Origin: a virus
Virus record (IMG/VR): IMGVR_UViG_3300049215_000496
Location: 25,082 to 89,081 of that record
DNA: 64,000 nucleotides
Strand: one strand, 5' to 3'
The notes under the pieces were generated by a model. The model ran no database searches. It saw only the letters and a program-made list of their open reading frames with translations, and had not been told where the DNA came from. This document shows, in pieces, positions 1 to 10,427 of the stretch; the stretch's first letter is position 1; each line of letters starts with the position of its first letter. A program made the position numbers and the translations under genes.

Positions 1-47
1 TCACGGTCGACATCGCGCTCCTCGGGTACATGCTCCTGCCGCGTTGA
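1..47 (+). CDS. C-terminal end of an upstream gene (partial)
   Basis: An open frame entering from the left edge ends at TGA 45-47, giving a short hydrophobic tail ending LLGYMLLPR. The next gene starts at or within 6 nt of this stop, so the two are probably cotranscribed. Nothing can be said about function. Confidence 0.4.
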   Translation, partial: TVDIALLGYMLLPR

Positions 48-49
48 AA

Positions 50-469
50 ATGGCCTTCGACAATCCAGCAATCGTTGGAGTTCGCGCTACGCCGGGATTT
101 GTACCCGCGCCGAACTCCAAGCCGCTCGGTTCAAAGACCGGCGCCCCCCCGCGCACGCAGTTTTACAGCCGCCCGGTAATCCCCGCGACGATGCTCGGGC
201 AGGGCGGAGGCTCACCGACGCAAATCGTGGCGGGCACCGCGGAGAACCGCGTGGCAATCCTGACAGCACCGTTGATCGGCTTTACCGTGTACATCGGGGG
301 CTCGGGCGTGACGCCACAGAATGGCCTTGCACTGACGCCAGGGCTCAACTACGAAGCGATCCTGCCAGGATTGCAGGAGCTGTTCGCGGTGACTGACGCA
401 CCGGTGTTCGTTCCGCTACAAGTCCAGGTCGCGCCGGTACTGATGGCGGAGCGCGAACGGGAGACTTGA
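50..469 (+). CDS. small virion-type protein, unknown family
   Basis: Encodes 139 aa from ATG 50; a TTG at 44 overlapping the previous stop is an alternative start. The N-terminal ~45 residues are Pro/Gly-rich and probably disordered. The rest alternates short hydrophobic stretches with Gly and Pro, the pattern of a beta-rich structural domain. It lies directly before a membrane-anchored lytic transglycosylase and small membrane proteins, so a virion role is inferred from context only. Confidence 0.6.
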   Translation: MAFDNPAIVGVRATPGFVPAPNSKPLGSKTGAPPRTQFYSRPVIPATMLGQGGGSPTQIVAGTAENRVAILTAPLIGFTVYIGGSGVTPQNGLALTPGLNYEAILPGLQELFAVTDAPVFVPLQVQVAPVLMAERERET

Positions 470-473
470 TCTC

Positions 474-1052
474 GTGCTCCCCCTGGCGCTGCTCGCCATC
501 GCCGGAATGGTCACGGCGGCCATCAAGCTCACCGGTGGTCCGAATCTTACGCGCGTCGCCGCTGGACTGAGTCTGCCGCTTCAGTACGTGCAGCTCGCGT
601 CGACGTGGGCGCGTAAGCGCAGCCTCCCCATCGAATGGGTGCTCGCGACCATTTTGGTTGAATCCGGGGGCAACGCACGTGCTGCTGGCGATGCTGACGG
701 GCGGTCCGCCGGGCTCATGCAAGTAAACACCGTGGCGCACGCACAAGAAATGGCAGCAGCGGGCGTGACGCGTGCTCAGATGTTCGATCCCGCGACCAAC
801 ATCGAATGGGGCACGAAGTACATGGCTGCGTTCCGAGCGCAGATTCAAGCGGCTTTGGGTGGCCGCCGCTCGCCCGCGCCGCTCGACGAGATTCTGCGCT
901 TGTCCTACAAAGGCCCCGCGGCGGTGCTGTCCGCGCTGAAGCGTGGCGAAGATCCAACCAGCACGATTTCATGGGCGCCTGCGGCGCTGTCAAACTGGCG
1001 ACAGGCGATGGCGCGCGTTACAGCTTTGACGCGCAGCAGATCAACGGCTTAG
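474..1052 (+). CDS. membrane-anchored lytic transglycosylase (SLT domain)
   Basis: Encodes 192 aa from GTG 474, 4 nt after the previous gene. Residues 2-20 form a hydrophobic N-terminal anchor or signal. The rest matches the soluble lytic transglycosylase fold: the catalytic Glu is E63 in ILVESGG, followed by the GLMQVN motif at about 80-85 and a C-terminal Tyr-containing helix. Such enzymes cleave the MurNAc-GlcNAc bond of peptidoglycan. In phages a virion-carried copy usually opens the wall during DNA entry, and the neighbouring structural-type genes support that over a lysis role. Confidence 0.88.
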   Translation: MLPLALLAIAGMVTAAIKLTGGPNLTRVAAGLSLPLQYVQLASTWARKRSLPIEWVLATILVESGGNARAAGDADGRSAGLMQVNTVAHAQEMAAAGVTRAQMFDPATNIEWGTKYMAAFRAQIQAALGGRRSPAPLDEILRLSYKGPAAVLSALKRGEDPTSTISWAPAALSNWRQAMARVTALTRSRSTA

Positions 1053-1303
1053 TCAGACTGCGCAGACCGGCGTGCACACGCTTTGGCTTCCCAGAACTTC
1101 CTGAAAGCGCGATTGCCTGCTTCACAGCGCTGCTTGGATGGCTGCTGTGATTCCATCACGCGTTGTTCTTTGGTTCCTGCTTTCAGCAATTCAGAACAAC
1201 TGGTGAGACGATCGGCACCGTACTCCGTCGCGCGATGCCGCGCGGTGTACATTTCTTCTGCGATACTGCGCAAGCACGCTTCCTGGTCAGGAAGGGCTTT
1301 CAC
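1049..1303 (-). CDS. small protein, paralogue of the frameshifted gene at 3062-3338
   Basis: Encodes 84 aa from GTG 1303, convergent with the transglycosylase and overlapping its stop by 4 nt. It shares ACLRS-x-AE-xx-YTA near the N-terminus and an RA-x-RKFWEA motif at the C-terminus with the locus at 3062-3338. That conservation is the main reason to accept it over the opposite-strand open frame. Charged, Cys-containing, no membrane segment. Function unknown. Confidence 0.55.
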   Translation of the reverse strand: MKALPDQEACLRSIAEEMYTARHRATEYGADRLTSCSELLKAGTKEQRVMESQQPSKQRCEAGNRAFRKFWEAKACARRSAQSD

Positions 1304-1414
1304 CTATGCAGGTAGCACCGGCCGACTATGATCGTGTAAAACTAGCACAGCGGCCGGGGGTTGCGTCATGCCCCGTCACAGGCGTAGAGTAATAGCCATG
1401 CGGGGGAGCCTCCA

Positions 1415-1894
1415 ATGATCTGCCGGACCTACGTCGTCAAGATGCCCACCAGTTCCTCGTCTACGCCGTTGGACATCTTGGTGCAGGATTCTCCCGGAAC
1501 GCAGGACGCGCCCATTGTCGTTGGCGATGCTGCGTACTACGAGTGGCGCGGGCGCCCGGTGCGCATCCCGGTCGAATCGGGAGGTGCACCCCCATCCGCC
1601 GCCGCCATCACAGCAGGGTTCGTGCCGCGCTTTCGCCTGGGGTGCCTGGTGAGCCTCACACCGATTCGCACGGGCATCGCATCTGATCTACCTGGCATGC
1701 AGCTTTCGTCGTCGCTGGCGTCGTTGGCCAGCACGGACGGCGGTCCGGTGATCAACATCCCGGCGTTTGCCGATCCTGCGGGTGGCCCTGCGATCCGCTT
1801 GACCGGTGGTGTCGGCACGGCGGGCGGGTACTACCTCGTGGCGTTGAGGATTCCCGAGGCGAAGGACGAGGACCGCGAAGGCACGGGCGTGTGA
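1415..1894 (+). CDS. small virion-type protein, unknown family
   Basis: Encodes 159 aa from ATG 1415, preceded by GGGGGAG at good spacing; ATG 1442 is an alternative start. The sequence is rich in beta-prone and Gly/Pro stretches, without membrane segments or enzyme motifs, like small head- or spike-associated proteins. It overlaps the next gene (GTGATG around 1891), so the two are translationally coupled. Confidence 0.65.
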   Translation: MICRTYVVKMPTSSSSTPLDILVQDSPGTQDAPIVVGDAAYYEWRGRPVRIPVESGGAPPSAAAITAGFVPRFRLGCLVSLTPIRTGIASDLPGMQLSSSLASLASTDGGPVINIPAFADPAGGPAIRLTGGVGTAGGYYLVALRIPEAKDEDREGTGV

Positions 1895-2319
1895 TGATCA
1901 TCTCCCTCGGTGCAGGCTACCCGCTCGTCCCCGTGCCCTATCCGGATGACAATCCGGATCACGGGGGCGGCCCGATCCGCAAGAGCCCCAACAACGCGCT
2001 GCCCGCGCACGCCGGCAACATGGTGTATCGCACGCTGTTGCTCGTCACGCGTGAAGCCGAGGCAGGCTCGCGCTGGCCTGGTGATCTGTCCAAGATGATG
2101 TTTCTGCCCGACGGCCGCCTCGTGCCGGCCAAGCCGTACGCGTTCGATATGTTCAACGGTGCTGGTGAATCTTCGAGCGGCTTTCTTCACACGCTCGTGC
2201 CCGCGCTGTCGATGTTCGCGGGCGCAGGTGCCGGGTACAAGCTGTCGAGCAAGCATCGTGCGTTGAGCACGTTTGGTGGTGCTGTGGTCGGGGGAATTCT
2301 TGGTCTGATTTTTCGGTGA
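1894..2319 (+). CDS. small membrane protein, probably virion-associated
   Basis: Encodes 141 aa from ATG 1894 (GTG 1891 also possible), overlapping the stop of the preceding gene. The N-terminal half is polar and Pro-rich. The C-terminal ~55 residues hold two Gly/Ala-rich hydrophobic segments (around HTLVPALSMFAGAGAG and GGAVVGGILGLIF) that look membrane-spanning. It belongs to a run of small C-terminally anchored proteins. No known family recognised. Confidence 0.65.
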   Translation: MIISLGAGYPLVPVPYPDDNPDHGGGPIRKSPNNALPAHAGNMVYRTLLLVTREAEAGSRWPGDLSKMMFLPDGRLVPAKPYAFDMFNGAGESSSGFLHTLVPALSMFAGAGAGYKLSSKHRALSTFGGAVVGGILGLIFR

Positions 2320-2323
2320 TCCT

Positions 2324-3034
2324 GTGATCGATCAGATTGGTCGACAACTGATTATGCAGCGCAACGGCGTGTCGTTGGGCGCTGCTAAGGTGCTCCCGCC
2401 CGCCGATCCAAAGATCGTGCAGGTATCGAACATGATACAGACCAATCGCCAAGCACGCCAGTTGTTGGGTATCGCCGCGACACACATCCAACAGGCGTAT
2501 CAGGTCGTTGAAACAATTCCGTCAAATATGTGGTACGGTCTGCTGCGCTGGATGCGCTATTTCGATGGTACGAGTGACTTAGCTAAGCAGGCACGTTTGC
2601 TGTTGGATCGAACCAACGCATACGCACAGAGAGTGTACGCCACGCTGCCTGACAATGACGCGCCAGTGTCTTCGATAGGCAAGAAACAAGTCAACACAGC
2701 GCTAGCGCAAGCTTCATCCAACCTGCAACTTGTGTCGTCATCGGCCAATGAGATTCACAAGAGCTTGATCGATGACTTGATCGATGCGGTGAACGCATGG
2801 ATCGCTGGAAACGTGCCAAGCGGATTCCCTAAGCTGCCGAAAGCGACAGGCAAGATCATTGTCTACGTTGCAATTGGAGCTGCAGGACTTGTTGGACTGT
2901 TCGTGTTGGGCAAGCTGCTGCACACAATCGCGCTAGGGTCTGCGGAGCTGATTGAGGCAGAGAATGCTGCGATGGCTATCGCCGATGCGCAGCGCCGAAA
3001 GCGCAGCTCGCGCTCCGTGCTGTCGATTGCATAG
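2324..3034 (+). CDS. helical protein with C-terminal transmembrane segment
   Basis: Encodes 236 aa from GTG 2324, 4 nt after the previous gene. The body is mostly helical, Gln/Ala-rich and possibly coiled-coil. A single strong membrane segment lies near residues 180-205 (IIVYVAIGAAGLVGLFVLG) and is followed by a basic tail (RRKRSSR), typical of a membrane protein with an inside C-terminus. Likely a virion or host-envelope protein; no family recognised. Confidence 0.7.
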   Translation: MIDQIGRQLIMQRNGVSLGAAKVLPPADPKIVQVSNMIQTNRQARQLLGIAATHIQQAYQVVETIPSNMWYGLLRWMRYFDGTSDLAKQARLLLDRTNAYAQRVYATLPDNDAPVSSIGKKQVNTALAQASSNLQLVSSSANEIHKSLIDDLIDAVNAWIAGNVPSGFPKLPKATGKIIVYVAIGAAGLVGLFVLGKLLHTIALGSAELIEAENAAMAIADAQRRKRSSRSVLSIA

Positions 3035-3061
3035 CGGTCTTTTTTGGCCTATAGTATTTCT

Positions 3062-3338
3062 GTGGCCGGAAAACACAAAAAGATTGCAGTCGCTATCCCC
3101 TCGTGGGTAAACGCGCTCACACCGAATGACGCGTGCCTGCGCAGCGTGGCTGAAGACGTGTACACCGCGAAAGCGTTTGCTGAAAGTTACGGGGCAACTG
3201 AAAAGTCCAAAGTGTGTGGGCTTGCTCAGCGCCGCGAACAAATCGCTGCGTATGTTGGAGAACTCGAAAGCGGGGGACAAGCTGCGCTGCCGAGAAGGTG
3301 ATCGGGCAGCGCGCAAGTTCTGGGAGGCAACACAATGA
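3062..3338 (+). CDS. frame-split paralogue of the 1049-1303 gene
   Basis: From GTG 3062, frame 2 encodes ACLRSVAEDVYTA, matching the N-terminal half of the gene at 1049-1303. The matching C-terminal part (EGDRAARKFWEA) is in frame 3 and stops at 3336-3338. Alignment puts the change near 3205-3220, around GAAAAGTCCAAAGTG, where skipping one base restores the reading. It could be an assembly indel, recent decay or +1 recoding. The final stop overlaps the ATG of the next gene, which argues that the frame-3 end is the genuine one. Confidence 0.5.
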
Positions 3339-3499
3339 ACCCTCAAAAATCCAACGCAGGAACAGTGGCACTCGTGCTCGGTGGCCTCGCGGCTGTCGGA
3401 ACGGCAGCAGCCGTAGCGTTCAGCGGAAGCAAGAAACCTGCCCCGCGTCTAGGATCTGTGCGCCGCCCCGTGCGCAAGCCCTGTGGTTGCGGCCGATAA
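3335..3499 (+). CDS. 54-aa single-pass membrane protein
   Basis: A short gene with SD GGGAGG at 3322 and ATG 3335. An N-terminal polar stretch is followed by a Gly/Ala-rich transmembrane segment (VALVLGGLAAVGTAAAVAF), then a strongly basic Cys-containing tail ending CGCGR. This layout is typical of tiny virion membrane or scaffold-like proteins. It overlaps the preceding stop (ATGA). No family recognised. Confidence 0.6.
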   Translation: MNPQKSNAGTVALVLGGLAAVGTAAAVAFSGSKKPAPRLGSVRRPVRKPCGCGR

Positions 3500-3677
3500 G
3501 CTTGCGCTCGCGGCCCGCGGCGTGATTCAATCGTCTGTGAACATAAGCAGGTTTCTCCTGCATCACCGACGATCAGAATAACTGGCGTCCAGTGGAGTGG
3601 ATGGTTTCAAACCACCCTTCCGCCTGGCGCCTTTTGGCGTATCGCCGAAATGCACCACAAACACGGGGCAAAATTGC
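3500..3677 (+). promoter_or_regulatory. intergenic leader before the giant fibre gene
   Basis: A 178-nt gap without a credible ORF. It holds short hairpins: GCAGG/CCTGC with a 5-nt loop (3547-3561), the self-complementary GGTTTCAAACC near 3603, and CGCC-TTTT-GGCG near 3628. One of these may act as a terminator or attenuator for the upstream small-gene operon. No clear promoter boxes. Confidence 0.35.
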
Positions 3678-6600
3678 ATGTTAGACGGCAGTTACGTCAC
3701 AGGTTACAACGCTGAATCAAACAATCTGATCCAGGGCGAGCTTGTACGAGTCTACGCCGTCGGGGGCCAAAAACGCGTTGTTCGCGCGCAAGCGGATGCC
3801 CCAATCCACCTCCAGGGGCTGATCGGTGTCGTCTTTTCTGGTGTGGTTCGTCCGGGGGGGCCTGTCGCGGTGGCCGCTGTTGCCAGCGCCGCTGTACGCA
3901 TTCTTCTCGATGGAGGACTCGCGCCGCAGCCGAGCAACACACTGTATGTATCGGTGGTGAATCCCGGGCGTGCGACCACGATCCCGTCGGTTGGCACTCC
4001 CGCGATCGCTGTTGTATTCGATGCAACACAGTATTCCCGCGACAACTCGGTCGTCGGTATCCTGACTCAAACCGCGACGGGTTTGGTTGGAGGTCCCGGA
4101 GCGACCGGAGCTACCGGCGCGACAGGCGCGACCGGAGCTACCGGTGCGACAGGTGCAGGTGCAACAGGTGCAACAGGCATAGGCGCGACGGGCGCGACAG
4201 GTGTGACAGGCGCTACCGGATCTCCAGGTGGCGCGACGGGCGCGACAGGAACGCAAGGCGCGACAGGTATTCCGGGCAGCCCCGGCGGAGCTACTGGCGT
4301 GCAAGGCGCGACCGGAGCTACCGGAGCTACCGGAGCTACCGGAGCTACCGGCGCGACGGGCGCAGGCGCAACAGGTGCCACCGGTGTGCAGGGTGCAACA
4401 GGCACTACAGGGTCCGCTGGCGGGGCCACTGGTGCCACTGGTGCAACCGGCGCCACCGGCGTGGGTGCCACTGGTGCAACTGGCGTGGGGGCCACGGGCG
4501 CCACCGGGTTGACAGGCGCAACAGGATCAAACGGAACAGTAGGGCCGCCCGGTGCGGATGGATCTGACGGCACTGACGGGCTCGATGGCATCGACGGCGC
4601 TACCGGCGCGACGGGAGCCACGGGTGTAGGCGCGACGGGTGCCACTGGTGTCCCCGGTAGCCCTGGTGGCGCGACGGGCGCGACAGGAACGCAAGGCGCG
4701 ACAGGTATTCCGGGCAGCCCCGGCGGAGCTACTGGCGTGCAAGGCGCGACCGGAGCTACCGGAGCTACCGGAGCTACCGGAGCTACCGGAGCTACCGGAG
4801 CTACCGGAGCTACGGGACCGATGGGGCCTCCGGGCGCGGATGGATCTGACGGCACTGACGGGCTCGATGGCCCTCCAGGTGCCACGGGCGCTGGCGCAAC
4901 GGGTGCGACAGGCGCAACCGGGGCACTGGGTGCTACCGGCGCGACAGGTGTCGGACCTGGGTTTGGATTTGCGCAACAGAATTGGGTGTCTCTTGTTGAT
5001 GGTGTATCGCCGCTCGTTCCGCACGCGGATCATCAACACACAGCATTTCCATCCCCCGACATGTTTGTCGTTTATGCTGTCGATCAAGACGGAGTAGTTC
5101 TGCCGGGAAACGACACGACAGGACAGCCTGGCACGTCCATTTATCAGGCCACGCCAGCATTGGATATGAGCAACGCATTGGCGTTTGCCGTTGCCACACC
5201 ATACAAGACATTGGAGCAGGTTGGACGCCAACTTCCGCGTGAGGGCAACAACGCAACGCTGGTCGTACTGATTCGTCCGCGTATTGGCGGCGCTACGTAT
5301 AAAAAGATCGATGGTGTGTCCGATCAAGACATGGGGTGGATGAGTCAGCTAACGGGTTGGAAGCGCGTACTGATTCGCGCAACCAACACCTTTCTGAACG
5401 ACACTGCTGACAAGGTAGCGTGCGGATTCCAAACGGTAGCTTCTACATTCGCGGGCGGCTACAACGCACTGGCTGGCAGCACTCCAAGCACACTGAATTG
5501 TCAGAAACAGGGGGGAGCGGCTGCGGGTTTTCCTGCTGAAGCGGGCGGATCGAGCGCGATATCCGGCAAGCGAATTCGATTCACATCAGGCGCACTGATC
5601 AATCAAACAGCTATGATTTGGAAGAATACAACCACACAGTTGGTTCTTTCGAATGCTTTGACTGGAGTTCCGAATCCAGCAGACAACTTTTTAATTGAAG
5701 AGCCCGGACTGCACGTTGGAAACTTTACACACAGTGTGAATCATAACGGAAGTGCCGTCGCACTTGCAGGTTTCGGATCTACGATCGGGTCGGCTACAGT
5801 ATATGGCCCTGGCGGCATCAACTACGCCGGCAGCGAATCCTCTGGTGACATATCTTTCACAGGGCTGTCAACAGCCACACTGACACGATCGTATACAGAC
5901 GAACTTGGAAATGATGTTGTTGTAGGCGTATCGCTGCGCGCAGCAAGCAACGTGAGCGCGTCTCACATCGGTGATTTGACACACGCCTCAGGGTACACGC
6001 ACGTTCGAACCGCAATATCAAACAGCGTGTCACTGAACGTTGGTGCTGGGTGTGTGTACAGGAAAGGTGGATCAATCCAGGCAGGTGCCGGGTCCAGCAA
6101 ATACGGTGGAGCGGGCAATGCCGCGTACATCGCCGGAAGTCAAAATGTCGCCGGAACACAAAAGCTGCGTGTGACACAGGCGCTTATTGCCGATGGATTC
6201 ACCGGGGCTTTCGAGCTTCAGGGCATTTCTGGTTCACTTGTGTACGGCATTGATTTCGCGAATTGCACCGTTCCATTGATCGACTTTAAGTCATCCGGCG
6301 CTGTGTTTGACGTTGACGGCATAACGTCATTAGACGGGGGCAACACTAACACTGTATTGAATCTGACGTCAGGATCTAATCAGACCATAGCTGTTGGCCT
6401 CATAGCGGCGGAAATGACGGCGGCGGCAGCGCTTGGCGATATACGTATGGCTGGGTTGGAGATCGCCCCATTCACGCTATTGATCGATGCTAACTATGTT
6501 GACACAGTTGGCAACAACGTGTACGGCCAAGGTGGCATAGTTATATGTAACGATGTTGTTCAATCCAATGTTAGTGCAGGAACTATAGCAGCATACAGTG

Positions 6601-9479
6601 TATTGCGTGTAACCGGCAACAATCAAGTGGCTCTTGCGCAAGCTCCTGCAAATATAGATGCCTTTGGGGTCGCCCAAATGGCTTCCTCTTCTGGAAATAC
6701 GGTTCTGACTGCCGTGGCTGGTCCTGTGCCGATGTTGTTCAACGCGCCAAACCCCACGCCGGGTAACATCGCGTATCTGTCTACAACTGCTGGGCAAGCA
6801 CAAGACACATTTGTCAATAATTCTGTGCGCCTCGGACGCATTATCGGGCAGCTCAATGGCAGCGTAGGCTTGGTGGCGCTCGACATCGATCTGCAAACAG
6901 TATTTACCCCCGCTCCGGCCTCCGCCATGGTTGCGCTGGTTGACTACGATGCGGTGATCGCCAATGGAACAGGTGGATTCGGTGTCGCCAGTGACGTAAC
7001 CGGGCGCTTCGGATATGCACCTTCCACAGGCGTGCTTACCACAGACATTCAAACAGCGTTGAATTCCGCCATGCTCACGCCATTCAAAACGCTTGAGCAG
7101 GTTGGAAAATCGTTTCCGCGTGGAGCCGGAAACGGATCGAATTTGAGGATTTTCATCCGACCACGGATAGGATCCGCTCCATACCGAAATATAGCTAACA
7201 CCGCAGACCAAAACGGTGTTGACTGGTTGTCCGGCATCAGCGGATGGAATTCCGTGGTTATTCGCGGTTCGCTGAATCTGACCAACACACAAGAAGATGT
7301 TACAACAGCCGGGTACTACCCTACAGCAGGAACGAATCCTGGTGGGTACAATGTAACGGCAAGCACCGTTGGCGGTACAAGTTACACAACATGCCAATTG
7401 AATGGAGGTGGTGCTCCCGGCTTCACAGCTGAATCTGGTGGATGGTCCGTGCTACTAGGTAAACGTATTCGTTGGTCTGCCACTACTACCACGCCTGCGT
7501 TGAGAAACACCACGTCCGTGATCAATGAAGTTCTAACTAATGTAGGACTCGTTCCATCCAACCAAATATTTGTTACGCCGGTTGCATCGGATGTATTCTT
7601 TATTGAATCTCCCGGAGTGGTAGTTGGCAACTTAACACATTTTGCTGGTGTTAACGGTTCAATGTCTTTGACAGGTTTCGGCACAACCACGGCACTGCAA
7701 ACACTGTCAAATGAAGGACCGGCCACATACAACGGAATAACTGTGAGCGGCGTCGGGTTTATGGCCATCACCGGAGCAAATTCAGGATCTATATCCTTGA
7801 ATGCTTTGGACTACAACGGAACGGCTGGAAACGATATAACAATCGGACAAGCTACAAACGTCATTATTCAAAACAGCGCATACAGAAATGTTCGTATGCG
7901 CATAACGAGTCCGGCTACTAGGGTGACGTTTGGATCTGGTTGTGTGATCAGCGGGCCGTTCGAGAATCTTGCCACAATTGACAACCGGATGTTCACGGTC
8001 GGTGGCCAATTTATTCCAACAGCCGCGCCGCTGCGGTACACACAGTTCGTGTACGTGACAGGACAGGCTGCAATGAATTTGTGCGGTGGTGGTGGAAACA
8101 TCGGGGGCGTACGAATTGACAACTGTACGGCAGGCGTATCTTGGGGATTGATAAATTTCCAAGGAATTCCGTTTGCAAATGCGCCTACGGGCGAGCCCTC
8201 AGGTGTGTGGGCCATCGATGGCCTAACAGGCAGCGGAAATACAGGATTTATTTTAAATAGCGGGCACACCGGAACGGCGCGCAATGCGGGATCTGATTTT
8301 ACGGTAGCGTGGGCCGGTCTACAGCCCAACACGATTACAGCGAACCCACCGGTAGGAACGTTGCCTGCTAACAGCGTGTCGTGGGGAAATTGTCAAACAT
8401 CGCTTGCACCCTTGCAACACACTAATGTGTATTTAAGTGGATGCAATTTGACAACCAGTGGCATAGGCACTGTGTTCAAAGATGTAATCAGAACAACAAT
8501 ACATTCCACCGCCGTTGACACCGACATCGCACTGTTCCGCGTTGTAAGAAACGCTCCCGTAAATTCACTGACGTATTACAACGCCAATGCTGTTCCTGCT
8601 TCCGCGGATTTGTTGGTGAATTGCACAGGAATAACTGGTGTTTCAATAAGTGATGGCGGGTATGTTGGACAGGACGTAATAGTAGCCACGGATGGTGTTG
8701 TTCCGATAGAATTCACAGCAATCCCTGCTTACACGGACGTTGGGCAACCAGTATGGTTATCTGCTTTGACTGGAGCTAATGCCGGAAAGGTACAAACAAC
8801 ACCCGGAACAGTACCGGTGATGATCGGGACGTTATACGAGTGCTACGGAACAACGATAGGGCGCGTAAAGTTGAATGCGCTGCAGCCTCAATCGACATTG
8901 ATAGGCGCAACTGGTGTAGCTGGCGCCGCTGGCGCCCCGGGTGCCGCAGGTGCCACGGGTGCAACGGGCGCGGGTGGTGTCGGATCACAAGGCGCCACCG
9001 GCGCAACGGGCACTGCAGGCGCCGCGGGAACGCAGGGCGCAACGGGCGCGACCGGTGTCATGGGTGCAACCGGGGCCAATGGCCCAATCACGCTCGCCAC
9101 GTTCGCGATCGGGTATGAGAGCACTGTTGGTGTGCAGATACTCACAGGAATCACATACGGCCTTCCACCGTACACGATCACCACACCGTTCGGCTTTGCC
9201 ATCCAATGGCGTGTTCCGCAAAACCTGAGCAACATCGAAGTTTGGGTTGAAACAGACAGCATCATCGATTTGGGTGCTGCTGGTTCGTTCACGATTGAGC
9301 TGCTCAAGAACGGTGTCCCTTCCGGAGCCGGGAATGTGATCAACAGCATCGGAGCAACCACGCTGGTTGGTGGACCGATCGCTTACGTCGCAGGCGATCG
9401 GTATGGATTCAATGTCACAGGTGGTGGCACCGTCGGCGTAAGCGTCAGCTTCACACTGTTCGCACGAGGTATTCCGTAA
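3678..9479 (+). CDS. giant collagen-like fibre / adhesin protein (1933 aa)
   Basis: ATG 3678 is chosen because the first ~135 residues ([20 protein letters not shown]) match the start of the fibre at 11129. That domain probably anchors both to the same virion site. Residues ~139-426 are Gly-Ala-Thr collagen-like triplets with interrupting [10 protein letters not shown] blocks. Next come two large homologous domains sharing [18 protein letters not shown] and RPRIG motifs, probably beta-helical receptor-binding or depolymerase units. A short second collagen stretch (nt ~8902-9090) and a ~130-aa beta-rich tip end the protein. No catalytic residues were identified. Role: host or matrix recognition at the virion surface. 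Confidence 0.85.
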   Translation: MLDGSYVTGYNAESNNLIQGELVRVYAVGGQKRVVRAQADAPIHLQGLIGVVFSGVVRPGGPVAVAAVASAAVRILLDGGLAPQPSNTLYVSVVNPGRATTIPSVGTPAIAVVFDATQYSRDNSVVGILTQTATGLVGGPGATGATGATGATGATGATGAGATGATGIGATGATGVTGATGSPGGATGATGTQGATGIPGSPGGATGVQGATGATGATGATGATGATGAGATGATGVQGATGTTGSAGGATGATGATGATGVGATGATGVGATGATGLTGATGSNGTVGPPGADGSDGTDGLDGIDGATGATGATGVGATGATGVPGSPGGATGATGTQGATGIPGSPGGATGVQGATGATGATGATGATGATGATGATGPMGPPGADGSDGTDGLDGPPGATGAGATGATGATGALGATGATGVGPGFGFAQQNWVSLVDGVSPLVPHADHQHTAFPSPDMFVVYAVDQDGVVLPGNDTTGQPGTSIYQATPALDMSNALAFAVATPYKTLEQVGRQLPREGNNATLVVLIRPRIGGATYKKIDGVSDQDMGWMSQLTGWKRVLIRATNTFLNDTADKVACGFQTVASTFAGGYNALAGSTPSTLNCQKQGGAAAGFPAEAGGSSAISGKRIRFTSGALINQTAMIWKNTTTQLVLSNALTGVPNPADNFLIEEPGLHVGNFTHSVNHNGSAVALAGFGSTIGSATVYGPGGINYAGSESSGDISFTGLSTATLTRSYTDELGNDVVVGVSLRAASNVSASHIGDLTHASGYTHVRTAISNSVSLNVGAGCVYRKGGSIQAGAGSSKYGGAGNAAYIAGSQNVAGTQKLRVTQALIADGFTGAFELQGISGSLVYGIDFANCTVPLIDFKSSGAVFDVDGITSLDGGNTNTVLNLTSGSNQTIAVGLIAAEMTAAAALGDIRMAGLEIAPFTLLIDANYVDTVGNNVYGQGGIVICNDVVQSNVSAGTIAAYSVLRVTGNNQVALAQAPANIDAFGVAQMASSSGNTVLTAVAGPVPMLFNAPNPTPGNIAYLSTTAGQAQDTFVNNSVRLGRIIGQLNGSVGLVALDIDLQTVFTPAPASAMVALVDYDAVIANGTGGFGVASDVTGRFGYAPSTGVLTTDIQTALNSAMLTPFKTLEQVGKSFPRGAGNGSNLRIFIRPRIGSAPYRNIANTADQNGVDWLSGISGWNSVVIRGSLNLTNTQEDVTTAGYYPTAGTNPGGYNVTASTVGGTSYTTCQLNGGGAPGFTAESGGWSVLLGKRIRWSATTTTPALRNTTSVINEVLTNVGLVPSNQIFVTPVASDVFFIESPGVVVGNLTHFAGVNGSMSLTGFGTTTALQTLSNEGPATYNGITVSGVGFMAITGANSGSISLNALDYNGTAGNDITIGQATNVIIQNSAYRNVRMRITSPATRVTFGSGCVISGPFENLATIDNRMFTVGGQFIPTAAPLRYTQFVYVTGQAAMNLCGGGGNIGGVRIDNCTAGVSWGLINFQGIPFANAPTGEPSGVWAIDGLTGSGNTGFILNSGHTGTARNAGSDFTVAWAGLQPNTITANPPVGTLPANSVSWGNCQTSLAPLQHTNVYLSGCNLTTSGIGTVFKDVIRTTIHSTAVDTDIALFRVVRNAPVNSLTYYNANAVPASADLLVNCTGITGVSISDGGYVGQDVIVATDGVVPIEFTAIPAYTDVGQPVWLSALTGANAGKVQTTPGTVPVMIGTLYECYGTTIGRVKLNALQPQSTLIGATGVAGAAGAPGAAGATGATGAGGVGSQGATGATGTAGAAGTQGATGATGVMGATGANGPITLATFAIGYESTVGVQILTGITYGLPPYTITTPFGFAIQWRVPQNLSNIEVWVETDSIIDLGAAGSFTIELLKNGVPSGAGNVINSIGATTLVGGPIAYVAGDRYGFNVTGGGTVGVSVSFTLFARGIP
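4092..4955 (+). repeat. collagen-like triplet repeat tract with internal long duplications
   Basis: Tandem 9-bp units of the GGAGCTACC type encode Gly-Ala-Thr triplets. A block of about 125 bp starting at 4227 is repeated at 4665, after which the copies differ in the number of 9-bp units (about four versus seven). This shows recent slippage or unequal recombination that changes fibre stalk length in multiples of three residues. Confidence 0.8.
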
Positions 9480-10424
9480 GTGCGCATAGTCCAGGTGTTG
9501 CCCCCTGCTGGCGCAGGAGGCTTCGAGGAACTTGGGGCGAGCTTCAGCTCGATGCTTGCAGCATGCACCAGCAACCTTTCCGTGCACGTCAGCAGCATCG
9601 CCGCTGTGCTGCAAACAAAACCCGCGTGCGATGTCGTGGCACATTCGTTCTGTGTGGCCAACCCTGAGATACTGAAAGCGTATCCACACGCGCGGCATGT
9701 AGAGATAATTGTCGGCAGCGATCTGGCCCCCACGCCCGGTGTTGATCGCGTCTATCCGTCCTGGGCGTGGCTGAATTTTTTGTGGGGTAAGTACGAGGCA
9801 AGGCACCTCGGGCGCGTAGGCGATGTCATGATCCCGCATTGGGTCAATCCAAGCGACTGGCCTCTAGGAGCGAAAACCGAGGACTTTTTGCTGTTCGTCG
9901 GGCGCCTCGTACCGCAAAAATTCGGGCTGCTCCGTGCAATCGCAAGAGCGCTTCCGCGGCAAAAAATCGTAGTCGCAAGTGCGGGTGACCCGCGCGAGGT
10001 TGCAGGTATTCCCAACATCGATGTGATTGGATTCGCCGCGCCGAACAAGCTCGCGGGGCTCATGGGCAAAGCCAAAGCGGTGCTTTGTCCATCTCTTTAC
10101 TGCGAGCCGTTTGGGCTTGCCGCAGTCGAGGCAGGGCTCACCGGTGCCCACGTGATCGCATCGAGGGTAGGCGGTTTCGTAGAAACACTGCCACCCAATT
10201 CAACACTGTGTAATCCAAACAAACTAGAAGACTGGCTGGCAGCAATAGCTTCCACAGCGTGTAGCAATGATGAACGCGTTAAGCGTCGCGTTTGGCATAT
10301 GTCGCACCACTCCCCGGAAGTGATTGCGCCTCAATACATCAAGTTTCTTTGTGCTGAAAAACGATCACCAGTACCGGTGTACGGACCACGTGGTACCGTT
10401 GCTGCAACATTAGAAAGGGTATGA
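9480..10424 (+). CDS. GT4-like glycosyltransferase
   Basis: Encodes 314 aa from GTG 9480, immediately after the fibre stop. The C-terminal half is a GT-B family 4 domain: LFVGRLVPQKFG at ~138-149 and the E-x7-E signature EPFGLAAVE at 209-217, which binds the nucleotide-sugar donor. The N-terminal acceptor domain is short. Sitting between two fibre genes, it most likely glycosylates the fibres or modifies host surface sugars; the substrate cannot be read from sequence. Confidence 0.82.
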   Translation: MRIVQVLPPAGAGGFEELGASFSSMLAACTSNLSVHVSSIAAVLQTKPACDVVAHSFCVANPEILKAYPHARHVEIIVGSDLAPTPGVDRVYPSWAWLNFLWGKYEARHLGRVGDVMIPHWVNPSDWPLGAKTEDFLLFVGRLVPQKFGLLRAIARALPRQKIVVASAGDPREVAGIPNIDVIGFAAPNKLAGLMGKAKAVLCPSLYCEPFGLAAVEAGLTGAHVIASRVGGFVETLPPNSTLCNPNKLEDWLAAIASTACSNDERVKRRVWHMSHHSPEVIAPQYIKFLCAEKRSPVPVYGPRGTVAATLERV

Positions 10425-10427
10425 AAA

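Noticed and set aside
4067-4885. 272-aa minus-strand ORF of Pro-Val-Ala repeats
   Set aside because: It is the complement of the GAT collagen tract of the fibre gene; low-complexity codons keep several frames open. The plus frame has homologous flanks and a clear start.
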